Part shown: one piece after another, positions 8,286-16,798 of the stretch
Numbering within the stretch: position 1 is the first letter of the stretch
How the letters are laid out: each line of letters begins with the position of its first letter
Assembly: GCA_014385025.1 (NCBI GenBank)
Contig: JACRTB010000022.1
Span: forward strand, 1-47,628
Source: Yanshouia hominis
GTDB taxonomy: Bacteria > Bacillota > Clostridia > Oscillospirales > Ruminococcaceae
Direction: 5' to 3'
DNA: 47,628 bases
Notes under the pieces: model-generated
What the model was told of the DNA's origin: nothing
Seen by the model: only the letters and a program-made list of their open reading frames with translations
Database searches by the model: none
Made by a program: the position numbers and the translations under genes

Positions 8286-9371
8286 ATGAAAAAAATTCTG
8301 TCGATCGCACTGGCTGCTGCCATGGTTTTCAGTATGTCCGCTGCTTCCATGGCGGCCCAGAAACCCAGATCCACCCGCAAATCCGCGACATCGGTTGAAA
8401 CCGACTATCACAACAAAAGCAATCAATTGATTCCCGGTATTTATGATGCCGTTGGGCCCTTCGCCTACGATGTAAATGACGATAAAAAGCTGACTGAGGA
8501 CCCTGTCGAATATGGAGAAACCGCCTACTACGTCCTGACTGACAAGGACGGAACCGGGATTACGAACTCCGATTCAGTGGACGGCCTGAAGATTAAGGCC
8601 AAGTGGGAAGAGGGGGACAAACTGGTCAAAGGCGTCACCATAGCCAAGAAAAAGGTGACCAATATGATGGGGACGGTCATCCCCGCGGCAAACCGGTATT
8701 ATTACATGCTTGCAGTTACGGTTGCGGATTCGAACTCCACCTCTGATGCGGACGTCATCGGAACCCTGACCCTCAACAAAACCAAAAGCCCCAAGGTCAA
8801 GGAGCTGAAGCTGGCAATCGACCTGAACGTCAACTGGGCCCATTCATATTTGGACAGCAGTGGGGATTACATCGTCAGTGACGATCTCTCTGACATTAAG
8901 GCGGAAAAGTATTATTCGCTGAAGTTTGATTCGGATGATACGGTTGAGCTGGAATTTGAAGACGGAAGCACCTTTACCGTTGATGTCTCAGGGCAGGGAA
9001 AGACATTGGTCTATTTTGACACCAATTTTAATTCCCGTCTGGCCGCGAAATATCCGCTGGCCGAACTGAATTTCTGGAATGGAAACGGCGCAAAATTCAA
9101 CCGTACCGGCGAATTTTTCCTGTCGGCATCCAATTATGACAGCAAGGTGTTTCTCTATGAGCTCAAGTCGGATGGGACGCTGTCAGAGGTCGCCAGCGCT
9201 GAATTTGATGACAAGGACGAGGGCTTCTACTTCCGGACGCGAGCTCTCGGCAGCTATGTTGTCTCGGATATGGAACTGGAAGCCGGCCCAGCGGACAGCG
9301 GCGAAGCCGGTACTGTAACCCCTGTCGTTCCCGTTGTTCCGGTCAACCCCGGTACGGGAGCGGCCGCCTGA
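8286..9371 (+). CDS. Secreted surface protein with signal peptide and NPGTG tail
   Basis: The 361-residue protein begins with a clear signal peptide, MKKILSIALAAAMVFSMSAA, probably cleaved after SMAA. The mature part is rich in Asp, Lys and Tyr with beta-strand character and no recognisable catalytic motif. A repeated-valine/proline linker (VVPVVPVNPGTG) is near the end. In many Oscillospiraceae surface proteins, as I recall them, an NPGTG-type motif is followed by a membrane helix and basic tail; here the chain stops three alanines later. The start at 8286 follows AAAGGAGG. It may be an abundant envelope protein, given its promoter. Function not assigned. Confidence 0.75.
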   Translation: MKKILSIALAAAMVFSMSAASMAAQKPRSTRKSATSVETDYHNKSNQLIPGIYDAVGPFAYDVNDDKKLTEDPVEYGETAYYVLTDKDGTGITNSDSVDGLKIKAKWEEGDKLVKGVTIAKKKVTNMMGTVIPAANRYYYMLAVTVADSNSTSDADVIGTLTLNKTKSPKVKELKLAIDLNVNWAHSYLDSSGDYIVSDDLSDIKAEKYYSLKFDSDDTVELEFEDGSTFTVDVSGQGKTLVYFDTNFNSRLAAKYPLAELNFWNGNGAKFNRTGEFFLSASNYDSKVFLYELKSDGTLSEVASAEFDDKDEGFYFRTRALGSYVVSDMELEAGPADSGEAGTVTPVVPVVPVNPGTGAAA

Positions 9372-9439
9372 AAAGGGACGCCCTGTTCCATCCGGAAGGA
9401 AGAATTGCCCCGGATTGTGCGGACAGTGTAAAAAGCCCT

Positions 9440-9562
9440 TGGCAGGAATAGAGGTTTTCGCAGGAGCGGCGCCGCTTCCGCCGCGATACCATGAACAATC
9501 CCCCCTGATGCAGTCCATTTTCCTGCATCAGGGGGGATTCTGTCTGTTTTCGGTCTTTGCCG
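9440..9562 (+). repeat. IS3-like 3'-end remnant with terminator hairpin
   Basis: GGAGCGGCGCCGCTT (from about 9468) and a downstream block around TTTTCCTGCATCAGGGGG share clear similarity with the reverse complement of 46150-46235. There the reading frame is the C-terminus of an IS3-family OrfB. Here the coding part is reduced to a few codons resembling GAAPL. The block contains a perfect 17-bp stem (9497-9513 with 9523-9539, loop TCCATTTTC) followed by T-rich sequence, which now probably terminates the surface-protein transcript. Confidence 0.55.
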
Positions 9563-9627
9563 GTGTGTTTTTTCCGTACCAAGAGGGGGTTATTCACCGC
9601 CCGCGGTTCATGCAGGGGAAAGAGAAG

Positions 9628-10320
9628 TTAATCTTCGGAAGCGTCAAGCAGCGCACAAACCATTCTGGAAGACTGCTCACAGGCGAGGGGCTTGAAGTGG
9701 TTGTATTCCAAGATTGCCCCATCGCGGAGCGAATCGGAGATCGTTCTCAAAATCAGGAAGGGAAGCTGGTTGACATAAGCGACATGGGCGACTGCCGCGC
9801 CTTCCATCTCGACGCAGGCAGCTTGAAATTGTTCGTGCAGGCGCTCCTTTGTTGTGCGGTCGTTGATAAACTGATCTCCGCTCACCAGATGTCCGGTGAC
9901 GGTGCGGCGCCCCTGCGAAGCGGTTATTGCGCTACATACCGAGGATGCTAAACTTACAAGGCCGGGATCACAGGGAAAGCGGTCGCAGTGGGGAAAATAG
10001 TCAATCAGGACGCCGGGTTCCATGTCGTGATAGACCGCATCGACGGCGACGACAACATCCAGGCATTCGAGATCCGGCCGGAGGGAGCCGGCCACTCCGA
10101 CATGGACGATTCGATCCACTCCGAAAGACTGAATCAGAGTATCGGCGCAGATTGCAGCATTGACCTTTCCGATGCCGCAGCAGACAAGAATAACAGATTT
10201 TCCCTCCAGAGTGCCGCTGGAAAAGGTACAGCCGTAGCGGACGAATTCCTCCTTGATGATGGTCTTTCGGCGGAGCAGATCAATTTCATCATCCATGGCA
10301 CCGATGATACCCCAGAGCAT
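9628..10320 (-). CDS. mtnN: 5'-methylthioadenosine/S-adenosylhomocysteine nucleosidase
   Basis: The 230-residue protein belongs to the MTAN/Pfs family, which removes adenine from methylthioadenosine and S-adenosylhomocysteine in the methionine salvage and activated-methyl cycle. The general features are all present: IGAMDDEID with Glu12, the GVAGSL loop, VEMEGAA carrying the second essential glutamate, and RTISD with the catalytic aspartate. The start at 10320 follows AAAGGAGG; longer in-frame readings run into cysS. It lies 31 bases after cysS and shares its transcript, joining cysteine use to sulfur-compound recycling. Confidence 0.92.
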   Translation of the reverse strand: MLWGIIGAMDDEIDLLRRKTIIKEEFVRYGCTFSSGTLEGKSVILVCCGIGKVNAAICADTLIQSFGVDRIVHVGVAGSLRPDLECLDVVVAVDAVYHDMEPGVLIDYFPHCDRFPCDPGLVSLASSVCSAITASQGRRTVTGHLVSGDQFINDRTTKERLHEQFQAACVEMEGAAVAHVAYVNQLPFLILRTISDSLRDGAILEYNHFKPLACEQSSRMVCALLDASED

Positions 10321-10351
10321 GGGTTTCCTCCTTTCTGTTCGAGCGGTCGAA

Positions 10352-11746
10352 TTATACGCGATGCCATTTGACCCCTTGCGGAGTATCCTCCAGCACAATC
10401 CCCTGTGCCTTGAGCTGGTCGCGGATCGCATCGGCCGTCTTGAAATCCTTTGCTTTTCTGGCGGCTTGGCGTTTCTCAATCAGCGCCTCCACCTCGGAAT
10501 CAAGATCCTCCTTTTTGCGCTGATAAAGGATGCCGAGGACGTTGGTCATCTCGTCAAAACAGGCGGTGGCGGCGGCGATTGTCTCAGCCGACTTGGGTTC
10601 GGCAAAAAAGCTGTTGCAGTCTCGGGCCAATTCAAAAAGGGCGGAGATCGCGTCGGCGGTATTCAGATCATCATCCATCGCTTCAATAAAAGAGGCGCGG
10701 CGGCGTTCCACCGTTTTGAGAAAATCTTCCTCTTCCGGGATGGGGGATGGCGCGGCGTGGGATGCGGCGAAATCGAGGTGATCACGACAGGTATAGAGCC
10801 GGTCGAGAGCGGCGCGGCACTGCTCGACAATATCATAGCTGTAGTTGATGGGGGTACGGTAATGCGCCTGCAGCATCAGAAACTTGATCGGTTCATAGCC
10901 AAACTTTTCAGCCACGTCGCGGGTGGTGAAGAAATTGCCGAGGCTCTTGGACATCTTTCGGTTGTCAACGTTGATGAAGCCGTTGTGCATCCAGTAGCGG
11001 GCGTATTCCTTGCCGCTGCAGCATTCGCCCTGTGCAATTTCATTTTCGTGATGGGGGAAGATCAAATCAGAGCCGCCGCAGTGAATATCAATCGTTTCAC
11101 CGAGATGCTTGCGGATCATGGCTGTGCATTCAATATGCCATCCCGGACGCCCGTTACCCCAGGGAGAAGGCCAAAACGGCTCGCCGGGTTTTGCGGCCTT
11201 CCAGAGGGCAAAATCCAGCGGATCTTCTTTGTGTTCAGAGACATCGACGCGGCTGCCGGCTTCAAGATCTTCGATCGGCATATGGGAAAGCTTTCCATAT
11301 TCCTTAAAATGACGGCTGCGGAAATAGACGCTTCCCTCCGAAGGATAGGCATAGCCCTTCTCGACGAGGGTGGAGATCACTTCGAGGATGGTGTCAATCG
11401 TCTCGGTCGCCTTGGGATGGACCGTAGCGGGCCGGACTCCCAAGCCCTCTGCATCGGTCATATATTCCTTGATATAGGTGGCGGCGATTTCAGGGACGGT
11501 GGTGCCTTCTTCGTTGGCGCGCTTGATCAGCTTATCGTCAATGTCGGTAAAATTCTGAACAAATGTGACCTCATAACCGCGGTATTCGAAATAGCGGCGC
11601 AGCGTATCGAATACGCAGATCGGCCGGGCATTTCCAATATGAATAAAGTTGTAGACGGTCGGGCCGCAGGCATAAATTTTCACCTTGCCCGGCTCAAGCG
11701 GAATAAACTCCTCTTTCTGTTTCGTGAGGGTATTATAGATCTTCAC
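10352..11746 (-). CDS. cysS: Cysteinyl-tRNA synthetase
   Basis: The 464-residue class I synthetase charges tRNA-Cys. It shows the HIGH-type motif as HIGN within CGPTVYNFIHIGNARP and KMSKS at 264-268. The zinc ligands can be placed in YACGPT, HIECTAM and FPHHENE, and the length is normal. A GGAGTGTTCTTG region precedes the start. The gene lies downstream of a T-box leader with a cysteine specifier (11778-12026), so expression should rise when uncharged tRNA-Cys accumulates. mtnN follows in the same direction. Confidence 0.96.
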   Translation of the reverse strand: MKIYNTLTKQKEEFIPLEPGKVKIYACGPTVYNFIHIGNARPICVFDTLRRYFEYRGYEVTFVQNFTDIDDKLIKRANEEGTTVPEIAATYIKEYMTDAEGLGVRPATVHPKATETIDTILEVISTLVEKGYAYPSEGSVYFRSRHFKEYGKLSHMPIEDLEAGSRVDVSEHKEDPLDFALWKAAKPGEPFWPSPWGNGRPGWHIECTAMIRKHLGETIDIHCGGSDLIFPHHENEIAQGECCSGKEYARYWMHNGFINVDNRKMSKSLGNFFTTRDVAEKFGYEPIKFLMLQAHYRTPINYSYDIVEQCRAALDRLYTCRDHLDFAASHAAPSPIPEEEDFLKTVERRRASFIEAMDDDLNTADAISALFELARDCNSFFAEPKSAETIAAATACFDEMTNVLGILYQRKKEDLDSEVEALIEKRQAARKAKDFKTADAIRDQLKAQGIVLEDTPQGVKWHRV

Positions 11747-11777
11747 AAGAACACTCCTTTTCTACTTGATCACAATT

Positions 11778-12026
11778 AAAAACGCCGTCCTCCTGCGATT
11801 GCACGAAGACGGCGTTTGGTTCGACGCCGCTGTTCCACTTCTGTGAAGCAACTAAGCCCATAACGCGGGCAAAACGCGGGGAAATTTTCGCCCCGTGCTC
11901 CACGGGCGCATCTCTTCGCTCCTTTGCCGCCGCGCTCTCAGCAGCCGCGCGGCTCTCTGTGACAGGTATGCAAAGCTTTTTCCCGTGTCAAACGCATCCC
12001 AATATACAGCTCTATTGTATGGCTTA
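11778..12026 (-). ncRNA. T-box leader, cysteine-specific, upstream of cysS
   Basis: Reading leftward, the leader has a candidate specifier UGC followed by A (11972-11970), then an AGAGAGCC AG-box segment and a GC-rich stem. The T-box core is GUGGAACAGCGG (11838-11827). Its UGGA is complementary to the UCCA acceptor end expected for tRNA-Cys. An intrinsic terminator follows: AAACGCCGUC and GACGGCGUUU with a U-run (11817-11778). The T-box segment GCGGCGUC can pair with part of the terminator stem to form an antiterminator. Stem I looks short, so the exact 5' boundary is uncertain. Confidence 0.85.
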
Positions 12027-12032
12027 AATTCT

Positions 12033-12061
12033 AATTTATCACAGTTCGCTGCAAAAAACAA
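12033..12061 (-). promoter_or_regulatory. Candidate promoter for the cysS T-box leader
   Basis: Reverse strand TTGTTT (12061-12056) and TAAATT (12038-12033) are 17 bases apart, just past the end of the lipoprotein gene. Transcription would start near 12026. Confidence 0.5.
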
Positions 12062-12076
12062 GGGGGAGCGTGCTTT

Positions 12077-12817
12077 TTAGGAAAGAGTCAGAATATTTCC
12101 CTGCGCAGCGGAAATCTGCTCGTCCAAAAATGTACTTAACGCCTCGCTTTGAGCCTTGCAGGGAGCGGAATCAAAAACCAGCATCTGGCTTTGCCCCTTG
12201 ATGGAGGCGGTCAGCCAGAAGCCGTCGTCGGAAAGCAATACCGTCTGATCGCCCGCTTCAAAGTAGAGTGTCCAGTGAAAACCGCCGGTAGCGGGATTCC
12301 CAAGCGTTTCGAAGACGCCGGGAGCGGGAAGCTTCGCCGTCATTTCAACCAATGCCGCGGCGTCCTCGTCCGAGAGAAGCGTCTCTTCCTGATAGTCGCT
12401 GAGAGGATTTCCGATGACGATCAGAGAGACATTCTCCGGCTTAAGGGAAGAGAGAAGAGCCGCAAGCGAATCGCGTTCAGCAGAGGTACCGGCACGACTG
12501 CCGGAAATTCCGTTGATCTGCCGATGAATTTTTCCGGTAACGACGGCGGTCAGGTCGGCCGTCGTGCCGCCGGAAGCCTCTACTGCTTCGGCGGGCTCGG
12601 ATTCCGCCAGAGCATCGGCGGGCTCTTCCTCAGGAGCGGCAGACGGAGAGGGAGGCTCCGGCTCCGAACCGGGCTGGGAAGAAATCTCCAAGGCGCTGCT
12701 CCCGGATTCAGGCGGGGGAACAGGGGCGGAGGATGAGGACGGGCTGTCCGAACAGGCCGCCGTCATCAGCACAAGAAGAATAAGGCATAATGCCGGAAGA
12801 ATACGGCGAAAAAACAT
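12077..12817 (-). CDS. Lipoprotein, unknown function
   Basis: The 246-residue protein has a lipoprotein signal ending LMTAAC (lipobox TAAC, Cys at about 27). A low-complexity linker rich in Ser, Pro, Glu and Ala (about 28-95) follows, then a globular C-terminal domain of about 150 residues with beta-rich character. The start at 12817 follows AAAGGAG. It lies 72 bases after pgsA in the same direction and may be the last gene of the recA-led transcript, although a small hairpin sits between. The globular part resembles nothing I can name. Confidence 0.75.
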   Translation of the reverse strand: MFFRRILPALCLILLVLMTAACSDSPSSSSAPVPPPESGSSALEISSQPGSEPEPPSPSAAPEEEPADALAESEPAEAVEASGGTTADLTAVVTGKIHRQINGISGSRAGTSAERDSLAALLSSLKPENVSLIVIGNPLSDYQEETLLSDEDAAALVEMTAKLPAPGVFETLGNPATGGFHWTLYFEAGDQTVLLSDDGFWLTASIKGQSQMLVFDSAPCKAQSEALSTFLDEQISAAQGNILTLS

Positions 12818-12889
12818 GGTAAACTCCTTTGCGTTGAGCACCCCAATGGGATGCTGAATCAGCTTGCTCTACTGTAATGCTGTTTTACT

Positions 12890-13471
12890 TTACATATCTT
12901 TGAGGAAAATTTCGCGATTTTGATAGCAGTAATTAAACCCTGAAAGAAGAGTAAAAAATACCGACGCCAGCATCAGCGCGATCATCAGCAGGTGAAAGAC
13001 GGCCGCAATCTCCAACGGAGCGCCGCGCAGGAAAGACGCATTTTCCAATGCCAACCAAAGCAGGGTAACAATAATCCAGCACATCTGTGTGACCGTTTTG
13101 ACCTTTCCCCAGCGGTCGGCGGCAATCACCTTGCCCTCCCCGGCGGCAATCAGCCGCAGCGAGGTGACGAGAAATTCACGCGCCAGAATAATGATGACGA
13201 TTTCGGCCGGCGCATAACCAAGATGAATGAAGCAGACCATCGCGCTCATCACAAGGATCTTATCGGCCAGCGGGTCCATCAGCTTTCCGAAGGTGGTGAC
13301 AAGCCCTCTTGCCCGTGCGATTTTTCCGTCGAGCAAATCGGTCAGACTGGCTCCCACAAAAATCAGCAACGCCAGAATGCGGAAAAGGTTTGAATTTCCG
13401 CCCAGCAGGAAAAAGACGAAGAAGGGGACGAGGATCACCCGCAGGACAGTCAGTTTATTCGGCAGGTTCAT
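12890..13471 (-). CDS. pgsA: CDP-diacylglycerol-glycerol-3-phosphate 3-phosphatidyltransferase
   Basis: The 193-residue integral membrane enzyme makes phosphatidylglycerophosphate, the committed step to phosphatidylglycerol. The CDP-alcohol phosphatidyltransferase signature is complete: Asp45, Asp48-Gly49, Ala52-Arg53, Gly62, Asp66 and Asp70 in the DLLDGKIARARG...GKLMDPLAD region. Several hydrophobic helices surround it. Its ATG overlaps the rimO stop (13468-13471), giving translational coupling. The recA-recX-rimO-pgsA order places phospholipid synthesis under the same upstream region as the SOS gene. Confidence 0.93.
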   Translation of the reverse strand: MNLPNKLTVLRVILVPFFVFFLLGGNSNLFRILALLIFVGASLTDLLDGKIARARGLVTTFGKLMDPLADKILVMSAMVCFIHLGYAPAEIVIIILAREFLVTSLRLIAAGEGKVIAADRWGKVKTVTQMCWIIVTLLWLALENASFLRGAPLEIAAVFHLLMIALMLASVFFTLLSGFNYCYQNREIFLKDM

Positions 13472-14802
13472 CCGAGCACGACCTCCTCTCCGACGATGTC
13501 GTAGCCGTCCGCACCGGTGATTTCAACCGTGACAAACTGGCCAGGCTTCAGACCGCCGCGGCCGGTAAAATAAACCTTGGTATCGATGTCGGGGGCGTCC
13601 ATATAGCTGCGCCCGGCGTAGCACCGCGCCTCCTCGTCATAGCCCTCGCAGAGCACCTCAAGGGTCTGTCCTTCCAGAGAACGGGCGATCTCGGCGGCGA
13701 TCCCCATTTGGAGCTCCATAATCTGATCGGCGCGATGCCTGCGCAGTTCCGGATCGATCTGATCAGGCATCTCACCGGCGGGGGTTCCCTCCTCGGTGGA
13801 GTAGGCAAAGCAGCCAAGCCGTTCAAACGCTTCTTCCCGGACAAAATCGCAAAGCTCCTCGAACTCCTCCTCCGTTTCCCCCGGCAGTCCCGCGATCAGG
13901 GTGGTGCGGATGCAGACCCCGGGAATCTTTTCCCGAAGCTTTTTGAGAAGCGGGCGGATCAGCGATGAATCGCCCCTGCGGTTCATTCTCCGGAGCAGGC
14001 GGTCGTTGATGTGCTGGAGCGGCAGATCGATATATTTGACGATCTTCGGTTCGGAGGCAATGACCTCGATCAGCTCGTCGGTGATGCGGTCGGGATAGCA
14101 GTAGAGAAGACGCACCCAGCGGATTTTTTCAATTTTACAGAGTTCGCGCAGCAGCTCGGGCAGCATGAGCTTTCCGTAGAGGTCCTGCCCATAGCGGGTG
14201 GTGTCCTGTGCGACAACGTTCAGCTCGACCACACCCCGGTCGGCAAGGCGGCGGGCTTCTTCAAGGACCTTTTCCATCGGCATGCTGCGAAAATGTCCCC
14301 GGATGTCAGGAATTGCGCAGAAGGCGCAGCGGTTGTCACAGCCTTCGGCCACCTTGAGGTAGGCAAAATACGGCTCATTGGCCAGAATCCGTTCTCCCTC
14401 GAGCGGCAGATCGGATTTTTCCCGAAAGGAGATTACCCGCTCCCCCTTTTCAAGGGCGCGCCGCAGTGAGGCAGCGATCTCTCCGATCGAGCCCATCCCG
14501 AGGATGACATCGGCCTCCGGCACCTCGTCGGCGAACTCGTTCTGATATCGTTCGGCGAGGCACCCCGTTACGGCAAGGACCTTGAGACGTCCTTTTTTCT
14601 GTTGGGCTGCCTCGAAGATGCTCTCGATGGATTCACGCTTGGCGTCCTCGATGAAGCCGCAGGTGTTGACGATAATGGCGTCGCAGCACGCCGGATCGGA
14701 GCAGATGGTAAAACCGTTCTCACTGAGAAGGGAGAGCATGCGCTCTGCGTCAACCTGATTTTTTGAGCAGCCCAGTGAGATCATTCCAACTTGATAGTTC
14801 AT
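13468..14802 (-). CDS. rimO: Ribosomal protein S12 methylthiotransferase
   Basis: The 444-residue radical-SAM enzyme adds a methylthio group to an aspartate of ribosomal protein S12. The N-terminal UPF0004 domain holds three cysteines that bind one iron-sulfur cluster (GCSKNQVD, NTCGF, TGCLAERY). The radical-SAM cluster motif is CDNRCAFC. A C-terminal TRAM-like domain ends the protein. MiaB-type enzymes are similar, but the start MISLGCSKNQVDAE and the overall length favour RimO. It overlaps recX upstream and pgsA downstream, each by four bases. Confidence 0.93.
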   Translation of the reverse strand: MNYQVGMISLGCSKNQVDAERMLSLLSENGFTICSDPACCDAIIVNTCGFIEDAKRESIESIFEAAQQKKGRLKVLAVTGCLAERYQNEFADEVPEADVILGMGSIGEIAASLRRALEKGERVISFREKSDLPLEGERILANEPYFAYLKVAEGCDNRCAFCAIPDIRGHFRSMPMEKVLEEARRLADRGVVELNVVAQDTTRYGQDLYGKLMLPELLRELCKIEKIRWVRLLYCYPDRITDELIEVIASEPKIVKYIDLPLQHINDRLLRRMNRRGDSSLIRPLLKKLREKIPGVCIRTTLIAGLPGETEEEFEELCDFVREEAFERLGCFAYSTEEGTPAGEMPDQIDPELRRHRADQIMELQMGIAAEIARSLEGQTLEVLCEGYDEEARCYAGRSYMDAPDIDTKVYFTGRGGLKPGQFVTVEITGADGYDIVGEEVVLG

Positions 14803-15431
14803 AGATTATCCTCTGTTTCTGATAATTCTCCGCGCCTTGCGTTCTGCAGAACGCCGCGCGCGATCGGGGCCGGATAGCCGTACCGTTCCAGCAGCGCGGC
14901 GGCACGCCGAAGGTCCGCGGGGGTATCCAGCGCGCCGAAACGCGCTTCAATCAATTCAGCGGCACGCTGCGGCAGGGTATCAAGCTCAAGCCCGGCAATC
15001 GCATCCTCGCAGAGCTCCGAAGAGATTCCCCGGCGCGTCAGCTCCAAACGGATTCGCCGCGGAGCAAAACGGCGGTTTTCGAAAAGCTCCCGGGCAAACC
15101 GGCAGGCATAATCCGCATCGTCGAGCAGCCCCAGCTCCTCCATCCGTCCGGCGGCCGCCTCTGCCGCCTCTTGTCCGGACTTCCGGGATAAGCGTTCGGT
15201 CAGCTGGCGTGCGGTATAGCTGCGGGCAGAGAGCATGCTGAGGGCATGGCGCTTGGCTTCCTCGACGCGGTTCTGGCGCAGAAGATCGTTGAGAGCGTCG
15301 GCATCCGCGTCGCAGCCCTTGAAAAGTCCGGAGAGAATCCATGCTTCTTCCGATACGGAGGCGAGATATTCTCCGTCCGCTTCGACGGCGATCATGCCGC
15401 GTTTGGTCCGCCTGACATTGGTGATGATCAT
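14799..15431 (-). CDS. recX: RecX-family regulator of RecA
   Basis: The 210-residue, Arg- and Glu-rich helical protein shows the RecX pattern: [19 protein letters not shown], then [19 protein letters not shown] and [15 protein letters not shown]. RecX binds the RecA filament and limits its activity. It is translationally coupled to recA (ATGA overlap at 15428-15431) and to rimO. Being immediately behind recA supports the call independently of the motifs. Confidence 0.92.
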   Translation of the reverse strand: MIITNVRRTKRGMIAVEADGEYLASVSEEAWILSGLFKGCDADADALNDLLRQNRVEEAKRHALSMLSARSYTARQLTERLSRKSGQEAAEAAAGRMEELGLLDDADYACRFARELFENRRFAPRRIRLELTRRGISSELCEDAIAGLELDTLPQRAAELIEARFGALDTPADLRRAAALLERYGYPAPIARGVLQNARRGELSETEDNL

Positions 15432-16507
15432 GCTTTTTCAGATTCGGGAGCGACCTCGACATCCACACTCGCCGAAGCAATCGGGCGGGGGACAGGGGGT
15501 TTTGCCTTCTTGTCGGTCGGAAGCTGATCCATATTGACCCGCACCTGCTCCGCGACGCTTTCGAGCAGTTCGGGATTGGCCTTCAGGTAATCCTTGACAT
15601 TGTCGCGCCCCTGGCCGAGCCGGGTTTCCCCCATCGTGAACCAGGAGCCGCCCTTTTGGATGATGCCGAGCCGCACGGCAAGATCGAGGACTTCTCCTTC
15701 TTTCGAGATGCCCCGGCCGTACATGATGTCAAACTCCGCTTCTTTAAATGGCGGTGCCACCTTGTTTTTGACAACCTTGACCCTTGTACGGTTGCCGATG
15801 ACCTCGCCGCCCTGCTTGATCTGCTCAACCCGGCGCACGTCGAGCCGCACCGAGGAATAGAATTTAAGCGCGCGGCCGCCGGGGGTTGTTTCGGGATTGC
15901 CGTACATGACGCCGATTTTTTCGCGAAGCTGGTTGATGAAGATGGCAACGCAGTTGGATTTGGAAATCGCACCGGTCAGCTTGCGCAGTGCCTGACTCAT
16001 CAGACGGGCCTGCAGGCCGACGTGGGAATCTCCCATTTCGCCGTCGATTTCGGCTTTGGTGACCATTGCGGCAACCGAGTCGATTACCACGACGTCGATT
16101 GCGCCGGAACGCACCAGAGCCTCACAGATTTCAAGCGCCTGCTCGCCGGTATCGGGCTGAGAGACGAGCAGCGAGTCGATGTCCACGCCGAGCGCCTGTG
16201 CATATACCGGATCCAACGCGTGCTCAACGTCGATGAAAACCGCTTCGCCGCCGCGCTTCTGGGCCTCGGCGACGATGTGCAGCGCAACGGTGGTTTTACC
16301 GGAGGATTCCGGCCCGAAGATTTCGATGATTCTGCCCTTGGGAACACCGCCGATTCCCAAAGCATGGTCGAGCAGCAGCGAGCCGGTTGGAATCGCCTCG
16401 ACATTGAGCGAGCTGTTCTGCCCGAGCTTCATCACCGCGCCCTTGCCGAACTGGCGTTCGATCTGAAGCAGTGCTGTTTCCAGTGCCTTTTGTTTTTCAT
16501 CGGCCAT
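15428..16507 (-). CDS. recA: Recombinase RecA
   Basis: The 359-residue protein contains all RecA landmarks: Walker [10 protein letters not shown], the Glu-containing segment [11 protein letters not shown], Walker [11 protein letters not shown], and loop 2 [20 protein letters not shown]. The C-terminal tail is Pro/Lys/Glu rich and variable, as usual. RecA performs homologous recombination and triggers the SOS response by stimulating LexA self-cleavage. A GGAGG site precedes the ATG at 16507. The upstream region holds a consensus promoter, a LexA-type site and a long palindrome. It is the first gene of the overlapping recA-recX-rimO-pgsA cluster. Confidence 0.97.
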   Translation of the reverse strand: MADEKQKALETALLQIERQFGKGAVMKLGQNSSLNVEAIPTGSLLLDHALGIGGVPKGRIIEIFGPESSGKTTVALHIVAEAQKRGGEAVFIDVEHALDPVYAQALGVDIDSLLVSQPDTGEQALEICEALVRSGAIDVVVIDSVAAMVTKAEIDGEMGDSHVGLQARLMSQALRKLTGAISKSNCVAIFINQLREKIGVMYGNPETTPGGRALKFYSSVRLDVRRVEQIKQGGEVIGNRTRVKVVKNKVAPPFKEAEFDIMYGRGISKEGEVLDLAVRLGIIQKGGSWFTMGETRLGQGRDNVKDYLKANPELLESVAEQVRVNMDQLPTDKKAKPPVPRPIASASVDVEVAPESEKA

Positions 16508-16605
16508 GTTAAAAATCCTCCATCTGTTCTGTTTGAGGTGATTCGGGCGAAAATTCGGTAAAAAAGACGCGCCGGTTTCCAGTTGAAAGAAGGTGATGCT
16601 ATGAT

Positions 16606-16633
16606 TGCCTTACTGGATATATCCCGTAAGGCA
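16606..16633 (-). promoter_or_regulatory. 28-bp palindrome in the recA leader
   Basis: GCCTTAC-T-GGATA faces TATCC-C-GTAAGGC with one mismatched position and no gap, a few bases after the predicted recA transcription start. With no loop, it reads more like a protein-binding dyad than an RNA hairpin. The binding protein is unknown. Confidence 0.6.
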
Positions 16634-16647
16634 TACACCATGCAGTC

Positions 16648-16676
16648 ATTATACCGTATCAGTATGCGAAAAGCAA
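16648..16676 (-). promoter_or_regulatory. recA promoter
   Basis: Reverse strand TTGCTT (16676-16671) and a perfect TATAAT (16653-16648) are separated by 17 bases. The predicted start near 16641 leaves a leader of about 130 bases. Confidence 0.8.
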
Positions 16677-16695
16677 CCGTTTTCCGAAAAAATAA

Positions 16696-16707
16696 GAACG
16701 CATGTTC
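16696..16707. promoter_or_regulatory. LexA (SOS) box
   Basis: GAACGCATGTTC fits the Gram-positive LexA pattern GAAC-N4-GTTC and extends to AGAAC-GCAT-GTTCT. It sits 20 bases upstream of the recA -35 box and 26 bases upstream of the rightward -35 box for the YfhO gene, so it could affect either. recA is the expected target. Confidence 0.8.
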
Positions 16708-16732
16708 TTAAGAAACTTTTTTTTGAGAAAGC

Positions 16733-16762
16733 ATAGGAATTTGCTTTGGGAAGCACTATAAT
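16733..16762 (+). promoter_or_regulatory. Candidate promoter of the YfhO-family gene
   Basis: TTGAGA (16733-16738) and TATAAT (16757-16762) are 18 bases apart, giving a leader of about 30 bases. Confidence 0.6.
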
Positions 16763-16798
16763 ATCGGTTGGTAAAAAATACATCCCTGCGAGGACAAC

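Noticed and set aside
10253-11779. 508-codon rightward frame
   Set aside because: Antisense to cysS, which has HIGN and KMSKS and a T-box leader.
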